A DNA stretch of 64,000 nt from Candidatus Thiodiazotropha endoloripes (GTDB lineage: Bacteria; Pseudomonadota; Gammaproteobacteria; Chromatiales; Chromatiaceae). Below the pieces are notes generated by a model, which did not search any database, had not been told where the DNA came from, and was given only the letters and a program-made list of their open reading frames with translations. Both the position numbers and the translations under genes were made by a program. Shown here one piece after another: positions 53,148-62,792 of this stretch; position 1 is the stretch's first letter, and every line of letters begins with the position of its first letter. Location of the stretch: NCBI GenBank assembly GCA_001709035.1, contig LVKA01000008.1, positions 992,001-1,056,000 on the forward strand, given 5' to 3'.

Positions 53148-54095
53148 ATGAATGACCTCTATCCAGCCATAGAACCCTATAAGTCACAGCGGATTGCTAT
53201 TGATCACCACCATCTCTACATTGAAGAGGTGGGCAATCCTGCCGGGATCCCAGCGCTTTTTCTGCACGGCGGGCCGGGTGCCGGATGTGAACCTTACCAT
53301 CGGCAGTTCTTTGACCCGGAGCTTTACCGGGTCGTACTCTTTGATCAGCGGGGCAGCGGACGCTCAACGCCACATGCCTCATTGCAGGACAATACGACCT
53401 GGGATCTGGTTGAAGATATTGAACGAATCCGTGAGGCGCTGAAGATTGATAAATGGTTGCTGTTTGGCGGATCCTGGGGTTCAACCCTTGCATTAGCCTA
53501 TGCTCAGACCCACCCTGAGCGGGTGTCCGCGCTGATCTTGAGAGGTATTTTTCTCTGTCGTGATCAGGAGATCGAGTGGTTTTATCAGCAGGGTGCAAGT
53601 TGGGTCTTTCCCGATTATTGGGAGGATTTTGTTGCCCCGATACCTCAGCATGAGAGAGAAAATCTGCTGCATGCCTATTACCGACGATTGACCGGTGACG
53701 ATGAGATCTCCCGTATGGCAACAGCCAAAGCCTGGTCCGTCTGGGAGGGTAGAACCTCCAGCCTGCTGACCAATCCGTCTGTGGTCGGTTTTTTTTCAGA
53801 CCCCCATACGGCGCTCAGTCTGGCGCGTATCGAAGCGCACTATTTTGTCAATCATGCCTTTCTGCGCCCTGATCAGCTACTGAAGGAGGCGGCACAACTG
53901 GCCGGCATCCCCGGGACGATCGTGCAGGGGCGCTATGATCTGATCTGTCCAATGAAGTCTGCCTGGGAGTTGCACCAGGCCTGGCCCGACAGTGAATTGA
54001 AAGTTGTTGCGGACGCGGGTCACTCAGCGACAGAATCCGGTATCCGTAGTGCACTGGTGGAAGCCACTCAACACTACGCGAGATTGCTGGGATGA
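53148..54095 (+). CDS. pip: Proline iminopeptidase
   Basis: Releases N-terminal proline from peptides. 315 aa from the ATG at 53148; the open frame extends to 53106 but overlaps the sRNA regulatory sites. It is an alpha/beta hydrolase of peptidase family S33: oxyanion HGGPGAGCEP, DQRGSGRSTPHA, nucleophile in LFGGSWGSTLAL, Asp in VQGRYDLICP and His in VADAGHSATE. Its stop overlaps the dtd start (ATGA), so the two are coupled. Confidence 0.94.
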   Translation: MNDLYPAIEPYKSQRIAIDHHHLYIEEVGNPAGIPALFLHGGPGAGCEPYHRQFFDPELYRVVLFDQRGSGRSTPHASLQDNTTWDLVEDIERIREALKIDKWLLFGGSWGSTLALAYAQTHPERVSALILRGIFLCRDQEIEWFYQQGASWVFPDYWEDFVAPIPQHERENLLHAYYRRLTGDDEISRMATAKAWSVWEGRTSSLLTNPSVVGFFSDPHTALSLARIEAHYFVNHAFLRPDQLLKEAAQLAGIPGTIVQGRYDLICPMKSAWELHQAWPDSELKVVADAGHSATESGIRSALVEATQHYARLLG

Positions 54096-54529
54096 TCGGA
54101 CTGCTGCAGAGGGCCAAACAGGGACGGGTGTTGATCGATGGAGAGTCGGTAGCCGAGATTGGCACGGGATTGGTGGTGCTGGTTGGTGTCGAGAAGGGAG
54201 ATGACCGGAGCAGGGCGGATCGCTTGCTGCAACGGCTGCTCGGTTACCGGGTGTTTCCTGATCAGCAGGGTCGGATGAATCTGAGCCTGAGTGAGATTGC
54301 CGGTGGTTTACTGTTGGTTCCCCAGTTCACACTCGCGGCCGATACCCGCAAAGGGATGCGCCCCGGTTTTTCCACTGCTGCGGAGCCGCAGCTTGGCAAG
54401 GAACTGTTCAGTTATCTGTCAGAGCAGGCGGCAGACCATCACCATCAGGTTGCCTGTGGGGTGTTCGGTGCGGACATGCAGGTGGCGCTGATCAATGATG
54501 GTCCGGTGACCTTCTGGTTGAACAGCTAA
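54092..54529 (+). CDS. dtd: D-aminoacyl-tRNA deacylase
   Basis: Hydrolyses D-amino acids (and glycine) mis-charged on tRNA. A 145-aa protein of the DTD1 family: GLVVLVGVEKGDD, the active-site motif LVPQFTLAADTRKGMRPGFSTAA (family SQFTLxAD; Ser is Pro here), and the C-terminal DGPVTFWLNS with the cross-subunit Gly-cisPro motif. Its start overlaps pip by 4 bases, a common pip-dtd arrangement. Confidence 0.95.
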   Translation: MIGLLQRAKQGRVLIDGESVAEIGTGLVVLVGVEKGDDRSRADRLLQRLLGYRVFPDQQGRMNLSLSEIAGGLLLVPQFTLAADTRKGMRPGFSTAAEPQLGKELFSYLSEQAADHHHQVACGVFGADMQVALINDGPVTFWLNS

Positions 54530-54664
54530 TAACCATAACAAATCCGATGTTTTAATAGATGCCGGGCCCGGTCACAATCCAGTCCGTTGTCTGATACCAA
54601 TGTAGACCTCACCTGAGAGCGAGGCACGACATAACAATATTCTATAACAGAGCATTTGATTACC

Positions 54665-55621
54665 ATGAACCAACTGATTTCGAAAAGCCTCTTTCTGATT
54701 ATTCTGTTCCATTCCATTTCTGTATTCGCTGAGCGGGGCGCTGCCGTAGAGGACTATGCGGCCGATGAGATCACCAAGGGGGTTTATGTCATACACGGTC
54801 CGTTGGGTGTGCCCTCAGTGGAGAATCAGGGCTTTATCAACAATCCTGCCTTTATCGTCGGTGAGCAGGGTATTCTGGTGGTTGATCCGGGGTCCAGCGT
54901 TCAGATCGGTGAAATGGTGCAGCGTCAGATTGCCAAGGTCAGTGATCTGCCGGTGGTGGCGGTGTTCAATACGCACATTCATGGGGATCACTGGTTCGCC
55001 AATCAGGCGTTCAAGGAAGCCAATCCAGACGTACTGATATTCGGCCATGAGACGATGCGTAAACTGGTGGAGAAGGGAGAGGGCAGGAGCTTCATGCAAA
55101 CTCTGATGAGAATGACAGAGGGTGCCGTCAAGGGAACAGTGGAGGTACCGCCCAATCGGTCCGCCGACCATGGTGAAGAGATCAAACTGGCCGGTGTCAG
55201 CATCAGGATTCACTATCAGGCCAAAGCGCACAGTCACTCGGATATCATGCTCGAACTGCCGCAGCAGAAAGTGATCTTCCTCGGCGACAATGTGATGAAC
55301 AAACGCCTGGGCCAGATGGACAGTGCGACTTTCCGGGGCAACATCGACGCCATCGACATGGCGCTGGCAACCTCTGCTGAGTTCTTTGTTCCTGGCCACG
55401 GACTGACCGGTGGCAGAGAGGTTCCGTTGCGCTATCGCGAATACCTCTCGCGGCTCAAATCCGAGGTAGCGAAATATTATGAAGAGGGAATGAGCGATTT
55501 TGAGATGAGTGAAGCGGTGAGCCAAAGTCTGGCCGGGTTTCACGACTGGATCGATTTCGATCGCAATGTGGGACGCCATATCAGTCTTGCCTACCTGGAG
55601 GTTGAGGCGGAATTATTCTGA
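54665..55621 (+). CDS. Secreted metallo-beta-lactamase-fold hydrolase
   Basis: 318 aa from the ATG at 54665 (a TTG at 54656 is in frame). Signal peptide at ~1-20 (LFLIILFHSISVFA). The MBL metal motif is THIHGDHWF near 103-111, with later metal ligands in AKAHSHSDIML, FLGDN and FVPGHG. It resembles the periplasmic MBL proteins related to SoxH and the quinoprotein-relay hydrolases found in sulfur oxidisers and methylotrophs. The substrate is unknown. Confidence 0.87.
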   Translation: MNQLISKSLFLIILFHSISVFAERGAAVEDYAADEITKGVYVIHGPLGVPSVENQGFINNPAFIVGEQGILVVDPGSSVQIGEMVQRQIAKVSDLPVVAVFNTHIHGDHWFANQAFKEANPDVLIFGHETMRKLVEKGEGRSFMQTLMRMTEGAVKGTVEVPPNRSADHGEEIKLAGVSIRIHYQAKAHSHSDIMLELPQQKVIFLGDNVMNKRLGQMDSATFRGNIDAIDMALATSAEFFVPGHGLTGGREVPLRYREYLSRLKSEVAKYYEEGMSDFEMSEAVSQSLAGFHDWIDFDRNVGRHISLAYLEVEAELF

Positions 55622-55758
55622 CGTGCCGAGCCGATCGGCGGCTGAATCAGCTTCAATACTGTCATTTTCTCCGATTTTCTCTAGAATAAGCGGTTTGGTC
55701 GGGGGGATGGAAACATCGCCCTGTTGACCATGGCATTCATTGATCGGAGTCTTTAGTT

Positions 55759-56349
55759 ATGCAGCGTACCGCGCAGGTTGAGCGCAATACCCTGGAAACC
55801 CAGATCAGCGTAACGCTGGATCTGGATGGTCGTGGGGAATCGGATTTTGATACCGGTGTGCCCTTTCTCGATCACATGCTGGATCAGATAGCGCGCCACG
55901 GACTGATCGATCTGAAGGTGGTTGCCAAGGGCGATCTGCACATCGATGCCCACCACACGGTGGAGGATATCGGTATCACTCTGGGGCAGACACTGTCCCA
56001 AGCCGTCGGTGATAAAAAGGGCATTCGTCGCTATGGCCACGCCTATGTGCCGCTTGATGAGGCGCTGTCGCGGGTGGTCGTGGACTTTTCCGGACGACCG
56101 GGGCTGGTCTATGAAGTGGCGTTCACTCGTGCCCGAATCGGCGAGTTCGATGTGGACCTGTTTCAGGAGTTTTTTCAGGCGCTGGTCAACCACGCGGGTA
56201 TCACCCTGCACATCGACAACCTGCGTGGCACCAATGCGCACCACCAGGCCGAGACGATCTTCAAGGCGTTAGGTCGGGCATTGCGCTTTGCGCTGGAGCC
56301 AGATCCACGCATGGCTGAGCAAATACCCTCGACCAAGGGTTCTCTGTAA
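55759..56349 (+). CDS. hisB: Imidazoleglycerol-phosphate dehydratase
   Basis: Sixth step of histidine synthesis: dehydrates IGP to imidazole acetol-phosphate. A 196-aa monofunctional enzyme (no HAD phosphatase fusion as in E. coli). Metal-binding motifs: [24 protein letters not shown], and [32 protein letters not shown]. First gene of hisBHAFIE-tatABC. Confidence 0.97.
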   Translation: MQRTAQVERNTLETQISVTLDLDGRGESDFDTGVPFLDHMLDQIARHGLIDLKVVAKGDLHIDAHHTVEDIGITLGQTLSQAVGDKKGIRRYGHAYVPLDEALSRVVVDFSGRPGLVYEVAFTRARIGEFDVDLFQEFFQALVNHAGITLHIDNLRGTNAHHQAETIFKALGRALRFALEPDPRMAEQIPSTKGSL

Positions 56350-56371
56350 GAAACGCTTCACAGGTATCAAG

Positions 56372-57013
56372 ATGTCACAGCGTATCACCGTTATCGACTA
56401 CGGTATGGGAAATCTACGCTCAGTCGCAAAAGCGGTTGAGCATGTCGCTTCTGCTCAAGATGAGGTATTGGTTACCGATGATCCTGAGTTGATTCTGAAT
56501 TCCGACCGGGTGGTTTTTCCCGGGCAGGGTGCTGCCAGGGACTGTATGGCGGCAATCTCCGATCACCACCTCAATCGGGCGGTTCTGGAAGCAGCCAACA
56601 GTAAGCCATTTCTTGGTATCTGTATGGGGCAGCAGGTGCTGCTTGAAAAGAGTGAGGAGAATGGCGGCACCGAACTGCTGGGACTGTTTGCCGGCCAGGT
56701 AAGGCACTTTCCCGGTGGGGTGGCCCCGGATGGCGAGGCGTTGAAGATCCCGCACATGGGTTGGAACAAAGTCAACCGACAGACCGACCACCCTCTCTGG
56801 CAGGGTATCGACCAGGATAGCCGTTTCTATTTTGTACACAGCTATTATGTCGATCCTCAGCAGCAGGATTTGATTGCAGCGACCACCGACTACGGTGTCA
56901 GTTTTGCCAGTGCCATTGCCCGGGAGAATCTGTTTGCCGTGCAATTTCATCCGGAAAAGAGTGCGGATGACGGCTTGCGCCTGCTGAAGAATTTCGTCAA
57001 CTGGAATCATTGA
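56372..57013 (+). CDS. hisH: Imidazole glycerol phosphate synthase, glutaminase subunit
   Basis: 213 aa from the ATG at 56372 (MSQRITVIDYGMGN). It supplies ammonia from glutamine to HisF. The catalytic triad is Cys in FLGICMGQQVLLEKS (usual motif GICLGMQ), and His and Glu in FAVQFHPEKSADDGL. It lies 22 bp after hisB. The frame upstream overlaps hisB and is not coding. Confidence 0.97.
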   Translation: MSQRITVIDYGMGNLRSVAKAVEHVASAQDEVLVTDDPELILNSDRVVFPGQGAARDCMAAISDHHLNRAVLEAANSKPFLGICMGQQVLLEKSEENGGTELLGLFAGQVRHFPGGVAPDGEALKIPHMGWNKVNRQTDHPLWQGIDQDSRFYFVHSYYVDPQQQDLIAATTDYGVSFASAIARENLFAVQFHPEKSADDGLRLLKNFVNWNH

Positions 57014-57078
57014 GACCTACTCACCCGGCTGGGTTGGAATAGGCTGAATTTAGTAACCAATCAATCAGGATACCGCTT

Positions 57079-57819
57079 GTGCTGTTAATACCTGCAATAG
57101 ACCTTAAAGATGGCCAATGTGTGCGCTTACGCCAGGGCCGCATGGAAGACGATACCGTGTTTTCCGACAACCCCTTGCAGATGGCAAGTCAGTGGGTTGA
57201 GGCTGGGGGGCGAAGACTCCATCTGGTGGATCTGAACGGCGCCTTTGCCGGCGAGCCGGTCAATGGTGGTGCGATTCGTGAGATTGCCAATGCTTATCCG
57301 GATCTGCCAATACAGGTGGGAGGCGGGATACGCGACGAAGCTACCATCGAGGCCTATCTTAAGGCTGGGGTGGAGTTCTGCATCATCGGAACCCAGGCGG
57401 TCAAAGAGCCGGATTTCGTCACCAGGGCCTGCCGGGAGTTTCCCGGTCATGTGATTGTCGGCCTGGATGCCAAAGAGGGTATGGTGGCAGTCAACGGTTG
57501 GGCGGAAGTGACCGATCAGGAGGTGACCGAACTCTCCCGGCGCTTTCAGGATGATGGGGTCTCTGCCATTGTCTATACCGATATCGGGCGGGATGGCATG
57601 ATGAGCGGGCCCAATGTGGCAGCGACAAGGGACCTGGCCAACGCGATCACGATTCCGGTCATCGCTTCGGGCGGTATCACCGATATTGGTGACATCGAGG
57701 CCCTTTGCCAGGCGCAAACTGACAACATCATGGGTGCGATCACCGGCAGGGCGATCTATGAGGGTACACTGGATCTGGCAGAAGGACAGCGCCTGGCCGA
57801 TCAACTGACAGGTTCATAA
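57079..57819 (+). CDS. hisA: Phosphoribosylformimino-5-aminoimidazole carboxamide ribotide isomerase
   Basis: Isomerises ProFAR to PRFAR. A 246-aa TIM barrel that starts with [22 protein letters not shown] (catalytic Asp), [35 protein letters not shown] (second catalytic Asp) and [16 protein letters not shown]. It sits between hisH and hisF in the usual order. Confidence 0.97.
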   Translation: MLLIPAIDLKDGQCVRLRQGRMEDDTVFSDNPLQMASQWVEAGGRRLHLVDLNGAFAGEPVNGGAIREIANAYPDLPIQVGGGIRDEATIEAYLKAGVEFCIIGTQAVKEPDFVTRACREFPGHVIVGLDAKEGMVAVNGWAEVTDQEVTELSRRFQDDGVSAIVYTDIGRDGMMSGPNVAATRDLANAITIPVIASGGITDIGDIEALCQAQTDNIMGAITGRAIYEGTLDLAEGQRLADQLTGS

Positions 57820-57834
57820 CAAAGGTCTACCGGA

Positions 57835-58605
57835 ATGCTAGCGAAACGAATTATTCCATGTCTCGACGTCGATGCAGGTCGTGTGGTGAAAGGGGTAAAG
57901 TTTGTTGAAATACGGGATGCCGGTGATCCGGTAGAGGTGGCGCGGCGCTATAACGAGGAGGGGGCGGATGAGATCACTTTCCTCGACATCACCGCCAGTT
58001 CCGATGACCGGGAGACCATCGTTCATGTGGTTGAACAGGTGGCCAGTGAAGTCTTCATTCCCCTGACGGTTGGGGGCGGGATTCGCACCGAGGACGATAT
58101 CCGCAGGATGCTCAACGCAGGCGCGGATAAAGTCGCCATCAACACCGCAGCGGTATTTAACCCGGAATTTGTCAAGCAGGCTACCGATCGATTCGGCTCC
58201 CAGTGTATTGTGGTGGCGATCGACGCGAAAAAGGTCAGTGACGAAGGTGAACCCCTGAAATGGGAGATATTTACCCATGGCGGACGCAAGCCCACCGGCC
58301 TGGATGCCATCGAATGGGCGCAGCGGATGAGTGATTATGGCGCCGGAGAGATTCTGCTGACCAGTATGGATCGTGACGGTACCAAAATCGGCTTCGATAA
58401 TGAGCTGACCCGGGCGATCGTTGAGGCTGTGCCGATCCCTGTAATTGCTTCCGGGGGTGTCGGAGAGCTGCAGCATCTGGTGGATGGGGTCAAAAAAGGT
58501 GGTGCTGATGCGGTATTGGCCGCGAGTATCTTTCACTTTGCTGAGTACTCCATCGGTGAGGCAAAACAGTTTATGGATCAACAGGGAGTCGAGGTAAGAC
58601 AATGA
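57835..58605 (+). CDS. hisF: Imidazole glycerol phosphate synthase, cyclase subunit
   Basis: Converts PRFAR with ammonia from HisH to IGP and AICAR. A 256-aa TIM barrel: [22 protein letters not shown] (catalytic Asp), [35 protein letters not shown] (catalytic Asp) and [16 protein letters not shown]. The stop overlaps the hisI start by 4 bases. Confidence 0.98.
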   Translation: MLAKRIIPCLDVDAGRVVKGVKFVEIRDAGDPVEVARRYNEEGADEITFLDITASSDDRETIVHVVEQVASEVFIPLTVGGGIRTEDDIRRMLNAGADKVAINTAAVFNPEFVKQATDRFGSQCIVVAIDAKKVSDEGEPLKWEIFTHGGRKPTGLDAIEWAQRMSDYGAGEILLTSMDRDGTKIGFDNELTRAIVEAVPIPVIASGGVGELQHLVDGVKKGGADAVLAASIFHFAEYSIGEAKQFMDQQGVEVRQ

Positions 58606-58982
58606 CTTGGCTCGAACAGATAAAGTGGGATCTGGATGGCCTGGTGCCGGCGATTGCCCAGGAGCGGGGCAGCGGCAAGATTCTAATGATGGCCTGGATG
58701 AACTCTGAAGCACTCACTCTGACCAGGCAGACCGGCCATGCAGTCTATTGGTCAAGATCGCGAAAAAAACTCTGGCACAAAGGGGAAGAATCTGGAAATC
58801 AACAGGTTGTTCATGCAATACGCCTCGATTGTGACGGCGATGTTGTTTTGCTGGAGGTTGAGCAAAAGGGTGGCATTGCCTGTCATACTGGAAGACACAA
58901 CTGTTTTTACCGGGAATTGCAGGACGATCAGTGGCGGGAGATACTGCCGGTACTGAAAGATCCCAAGCAGATTTATAAGTGA
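58602..58982 (+). CDS. hisI: Phosphoribosyl-AMP cyclohydrolase
   Basis: Third step of histidine synthesis. A 126-aa separate enzyme, not fused to HisE. Motifs: [38 protein letters not shown], and metal-binding Asp and Cys residues in [33 protein letters not shown]. Followed 8 bp later by hisE. Confidence 0.96.
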   Translation: MTWLEQIKWDLDGLVPAIAQERGSGKILMMAWMNSEALTLTRQTGHAVYWSRSRKKLWHKGEESGNQQVVHAIRLDCDGDVVLLEVEQKGGIACHTGRHNCFYRELQDDQWREILPVLKDPKQIYK

Positions 58983-58990
58983 GTTGAGGC

Positions 58991-59317
58991 ATGAGTGATT
59001 TACTGCAACAACTGGCACAGGTACTCGAAGAGCGAAAGCTGGCGGCGCCGGATAGCTCCTACGTGGCCAAGCTCTATGACAAAGGGCTCGACGGGATCCT
59101 GAAAAAGATTGGCGAAGAGGCGACCGAGACCGTGATGGCGGCTAAGGACGGGGATGCAGACAAAATTGTCTATGAAACCGCGGATCTGTGGTTTCATACC
59201 CTGGTACTGCTGGCGCATCAGGGGCTGGGGCCCGATCTGGTGCTGAAGGAGTTGCAGCGGCGCTTTGGACTTTCCGGGCTGGAAGAGAAGGCCCAGCGGG
59301 GCAAATCGGCCTCATGA
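58991..59317 (+). CDS. hisE: Phosphoribosyl-ATP pyrophosphatase
   Basis: Second step of histidine synthesis. A 108-aa all-alpha NTP pyrophosphohydrolase: [34 protein letters not shown] (EExxE metal motif) and [20 protein letters not shown] (ExxD). The start ATG follows GAGTTGAGGC. Confidence 0.95.
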   Translation: MSDLLQQLAQVLEERKLAAPDSSYVAKLYDKGLDGILKKIGEEATETVMAAKDGDADKIVYETADLWFHTLVLLAHQGLGPDLVLKELQRRFGLSGLEEKAQRGKSAS

Positions 59318-59470
59318 AAGGAAATGTTAGTTGTCTCAATAGTATGAGAGAGCACTCTTAGGTATCATTCCGGGGCTGTTCCTGAGTACAAAAGGCGCGT
59401 AGAGACTGAACAGGTCTAGTAATCGCGCTACATTCAAATGAAACCGGCTAGTCCGGAGGTGGAGAAAATT

Positions 59471-59713
59471 ATGGGTTTTGGTGGTATCAGTATCTGGCAG
59501 CTGTTGATTATCCTGGCGATTGTCCTGCTGCTGTTCGGAACCAAACGGCTGAAAAACATCGGCTCTGACCTGGGTGGTGCGATCAAAGGCTTCAAGGGCG
59601 CCATGAAAGATGGTGAGAAAGAGTCGGCAAAGGCCAAAGAGCAGATCGAGCAGTCCGAGTCCGGAACGGTTGTGGATGGCGAAGTTACCTCGAAAGAGCG
59701 TGAGAAACACTGA
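59471..59713 (+). CDS. tatA: Sec-independent translocase protein TatA
   Basis: 80 aa from the ATG at 59471, preceded by CCGGAGGTGGAGAAAATT. An N-terminal membrane helix ([20 protein letters not shown]) then the amphipathic helix with the [26 protein letters not shown] motif, and a polar tail. TatA forms the pore of the twin-arginine pathway, which exports folded cofactor proteins. First of tatABC after hisE. Confidence 0.95.
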   Translation: MGFGGISIWQLLIILAIVLLLFGTKRLKNIGSDLGGAIKGFKGAMKDGEKESAKAKEQIEQSESGTVVDGEVTSKEREKH

Positions 59714-59750
59714 GCCCGGATTGCAACCCAAGCATTGACTAGAGAACAGC

Positions 59751-60104
59751 ATGTTTGATGTCGGTTTCTGGGAGTTGTCGATTATTGCACTGGTTGCATT
59801 GATCGTCATCGGTCCCGAACGTTTACCAAAAGTGGCCCGTACCGCCGGTCATTGGCTCGGCCGTGGCCGACGTTTCGTCGCCAATGTAAAGGCTGATATC
59901 GATCAGGAGATCAAAGCGGAAGAGCTGAAGGAGATCCTCGATAAGCAGGCCAAAATGGCCAATCCCGTGCATGAGATACTGGAAGAGACAAAACAGGATC
60001 TAAACCAGTTCAAGCAGCGGACTGAGAACCAGATTGAAGCGGCCCGGGATGAAATGGACTCCACACAGGCTCCGGAAAATAAAAAACCGAATCAAGCAGA
60101 ATAG
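59751..60104 (+). CDS. tatB: Sec-independent translocase protein TatB
   Basis: A 117-aa protein with the TatB opening MFDVGFWELSIIALVALIVIGPERLPKVARTAG (helix with Glu and the GPERLP hinge), then a long amphipathic region (VNAKADIDQEIKAEELK-like). TatB with TatC forms the signal-peptide receptor. Its stop directly abuts tatC. Confidence 0.96.
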   Translation: MFDVGFWELSIIALVALIVIGPERLPKVARTAGHWLGRGRRFVANVKADIDQEIKAEELKEILDKQAKMANPVHEILEETKQDLNQFKQRTENQIEAARDEMDSTQAPENKKPNQAE

Positions 60105-61226
60105 ATGTCGGCACCCAATTCACCAGAAACCACTAATAAAGAGCAACCGCTGGTCTCGCACCTGATCGAACTCCGCGATCGGGTACTGCGCATGGTTTTG
60201 GCTGTGTTGGTGGTTTTCGCAGTACTGTTTCCCTTCGCCAACGACCTCTATAGTGCGATTGCCGGGCCGATGCGTGCCGCCCTGCCGGAAGGCAGCACCA
60301 TGATCTCCACCAAGCCCATCGATCCGTTTCTGATCCCTTTCAAACTGAGCCTTCAGCTGGCCATATTCATCGCCATACCTTTCATCCTTTCCCAGTTCTG
60401 GGCGTTTGTGGCGCCTGGACTCTACCGCCATGAAAAACGGATGGTGGTACCGCTGTTGGTCTCAAGTACGCTGCTGTTCTATTTGGGTATGGCGTTTGCC
60501 TATTTTGCGGTGTTTCCCCTGGTCTTCACCTTTCTCGCGGGAACTGCCCCGGAAGGGGTTGAAGTGGCCACCGACATGGGCAGTTATCTCGATTTTGTGA
60601 TGACCCTGTTTTTTGCCTTCGGTGTGGCTTTCGAAGTCCCTATTGCCACCATCATTCTGGTATGGCTTGGCATCACCACACCGGAAAAACTGCGCCACAA
60701 ACGCCCCTATGTGATTGTTGGCGCCTTTGTTGTGGGAATGTTCCTCACACCACCCGATGTGATCTCTCAAACCCTGCTGGCACTGCCGATGTGGGTGCTG
60801 TTCGAGCTGGGTGTGATCTTCTCCAAAGGATTTATGAAGAAGCCGGATGAGGAATCCGAAACAGCGGCCGTCGAAACCACGCCAGAGGTTGTGGAAGAGG
60901 GGCAACTGGAGACAGCCGAAGCACCTGTGGGAAGTGATATCGATCCGGCCCAGGACTATATCGATCCCGATCGATTCGTCCCGATGACCGATGATGAAAT
61001 GGAAGCGGAACTGGATGCCATCGAAGCTGATGACGAGAGCGCCCCGGCTGAGTCGGCGCAGAGTCAGGACTCGGTAGAGGCTAAGCTCGAGCAGGTGCAG
61101 CAGCATCGGGCATCTGGAGAGGTGGAACAGGCCAGGGAGCTGCTCTATGAGATTCTTCAGGATGGCAATTCAGATCAGCGCATGGTGGCCAGAAATATCC
61201 TGGCCCAGCTTGATTCCGAGGATTGA
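60105..61226 (+). CDS. tatC: Sec-independent translocase protein TatC with C-terminal extension
   Basis: The 373-aa protein begins with the normal six-helix TatC core (~1-245: [87 protein letters not shown]). TatC usually ends near 250 residues. Here a ~120-residue acidic cytosolic tail follows. Its end, [45 protein letters not shown], resembles the helical C-terminal repeat of FimV-type proteins (inference). The core alone would do the Tat function. Confidence 0.95.
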   Translation: MSAPNSPETTNKEQPLVSHLIELRDRVLRMVLAVLVVFAVLFPFANDLYSAIAGPMRAALPEGSTMISTKPIDPFLIPFKLSLQLAIFIAIPFILSQFWAFVAPGLYRHEKRMVVPLLVSSTLLFYLGMAFAYFAVFPLVFTFLAGTAPEGVEVATDMGSYLDFVMTLFFAFGVAFEVPIATIILVWLGITTPEKLRHKRPYVIVGAFVVGMFLTPPDVISQTLLALPMWVLFELGVIFSKGFMKKPDEESETAAVETTPEVVEEGQLETAEAPVGSDIDPAQDYIDPDRFVPMTDDEMEAELDAIEADDESAPAESAQSQDSVEAKLEQVQQHRASGEVEQARELLYEILQDGNSDQRMVARNILAQLDSED

Positions 61227-61227
61227 A

Positions 61228-61569
61228 TCATCCCCTGACCCTGAGCCGGGTACCGTGAACCAGTGACAGGGTAATCTCTTCAGCCGATATGGATGCCGGG
61301 AAGTAGGTTCCTGAGATCTTTGCACTATTGATACTGGCGCCTTCAAGTATCGTCTGTCTCAAGTCTACCCCCCGTAGATCAGCATGACGCAGATAGGCGT
61401 CGGCCATGTTCAACCCTCTTGCATCCAGGGCTCTTAAGTCCACACCGCGCAGGTCGGCACCCTCCAGACTGCACTCTTCACCTGCTGACCGCCGTTCATT
61501 GAACTCCTCGACCTGTCCATGTTTCAGCAGCTGGTACATGGGATTCTGACTAAGCTCTCGGTGTGCCAT
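61228..61569 (-). CDS. Pentapeptide-repeat protein
   Basis: 113 aa from the ATG at 61569 (ATG at 61584 is also possible). A short helical start (LSQNPMYQLLKHGQVEEFNERR), then about six A(D/N)LxG-type repeats: LEGADLRGVDLRALDARGLNMADAYLRHADLRGVDLRQTILEGASI, forming a short right-handed quadrilateral beta-helix. It ends in a non-repeat ~30 residues. Convergent with tatC with one base between the stops. Role unknown. Confidence 0.85.
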   Translation of the reverse strand: MAHRELSQNPMYQLLKHGQVEEFNERRSAGEECSLEGADLRGVDLRALDARGLNMADAYLRHADLRGVDLRQTILEGASINSAKISGTYFPASISAEEITLSLVHGTRLRVRG

Positions 61570-61713
61570 GGTGACCTCGTTCATACATCTCGCTTCGGGT
61601 TATTTGAATTCTTATAGTGATAATTTAGTTCATAGAGTCGGTGAGCAGGTATTAACAATATATGTATTTATTGTTGATATTAACGCACTCTCCATCTAGT
61701 ATTGGAAATATTA

Positions 61714-62643
61714 ATGCTTCGAGTGACGAAAATGGCTGGCACCCCACAAATTCATTATAAACAAAACCGACTCAAGCAATTGAGGGCCTTTTGCCATGCG
61801 GCACAAACAGGATCCATCAGCGAAGCTGCAGAACGGCTCTATTTGAGTCAGCCCACCGTTTCACTTCAGATACAAGCCCTGGAGAGGGAGCTGGAGACGG
61901 TACTGTTTGAGCGGCGGGGGCCGAAGATCAAACTCACACCGGAAGGTGAGACTCTCTACAAACTCTCTCAGCCCCTGGTCGAGGGTATGGACAAACTGCA
62001 GGAGACCTTCTCCGCCTCCTGTGGAAAACTGGAGAGTGGTGAATTGAATATTGCCGCCGGGGAGTCCACCATTCTCTATATCCTGCCCGAGCCGATTCGC
62101 CGCTTTGCTGAACGATATCCCGGCATTCGGGTGAAGTTGCACAATGTTACCGGACGCGATGGAATGGCCATGCTCAGGGCGGATGAGACCGATCTCGCGA
62201 TTGGCTCGATGCTCGAGATTCCGGATGATGTAACCTATCAACCGGTCGTCAACTATGCACCGGTACTGATCACTCCCAAGGATCATCCTTTAGCCAAGAA
62301 AGAACAGATTCGACTGCACGATATCAGCCCCTATGGGCTGATCCTGCCACCTCACCACCTGAGCACCTGGAGGATGGTCGACCTGGTGTTCAAGCAGCAC
62401 AACGCCAGTTATAACGTGACCCTTGAAGCCGGGGGTTGGGAAGTGATCAAAAAATATGTGGAGATCGGTCTTGGCATCTCGATTGTCACCGATGTCTGTC
62501 TGACCGGGGAGGAGCAAGTGGCAACCATCCCGCTGGGTGACTATTTCCCCGACCGGAGCTACGGCATCGTGCTCAGACGGGGTAAGTTTCTATCGCCCCA
62601 GGCCAAGCGATTTCTGGAGATTGTCCGCGAACTCTATAATTAA
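61714..62643 (+). CDS. LysR-family transcriptional regulator, CysB-like
   Basis: 309 aa from the ATG at 61714 (TTG 61702 and ATG 61732 are alternatives). The N-terminal HTH is RLKQLRAFCHAAQTGSISEAAERLYLSQPTVSLQIQALERELETVLFERR. The effector domain has GELNIAAGESTILYILPEPIRRFAERYPGIRVKLHN and GGWEVIKKYVEIGLGISIVTD, typical of the CysB/Cbl branch that senses sulfur metabolites. The CysB branch is suggested by this last segment; the regulon is unknown. It precedes the sigma-54 activator by about 150 bp. Confidence 0.88.
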   Translation: MLRVTKMAGTPQIHYKQNRLKQLRAFCHAAQTGSISEAAERLYLSQPTVSLQIQALERELETVLFERRGPKIKLTPEGETLYKLSQPLVEGMDKLQETFSASCGKLESGELNIAAGESTILYILPEPIRRFAERYPGIRVKLHNVTGRDGMAMLRADETDLAIGSMLEIPDDVTYQPVVNYAPVLITPKDHPLAKKEQIRLHDISPYGLILPPHHLSTWRMVDLVFKQHNASYNVTLEAGGWEVIKKYVEIGLGISIVTDVCLTGEEQVATIPLGDYFPDRSYGIVLRRGKFLSPQAKRFLEIVRELYN

Positions 62644-62792
62644 CCGCTATAAAACAACTCTTTTTCCCATTATTGGGGGTAAAAAAGAACTATTTTCAGC
62701 TGGTTAGCGATATTTCTACCTGTTTTGGTCATTGTTATTTTCCTCATGCAGAAAAGTGTTTTAGAATAGACCCGCTTGTAGAGGAGATGGAT

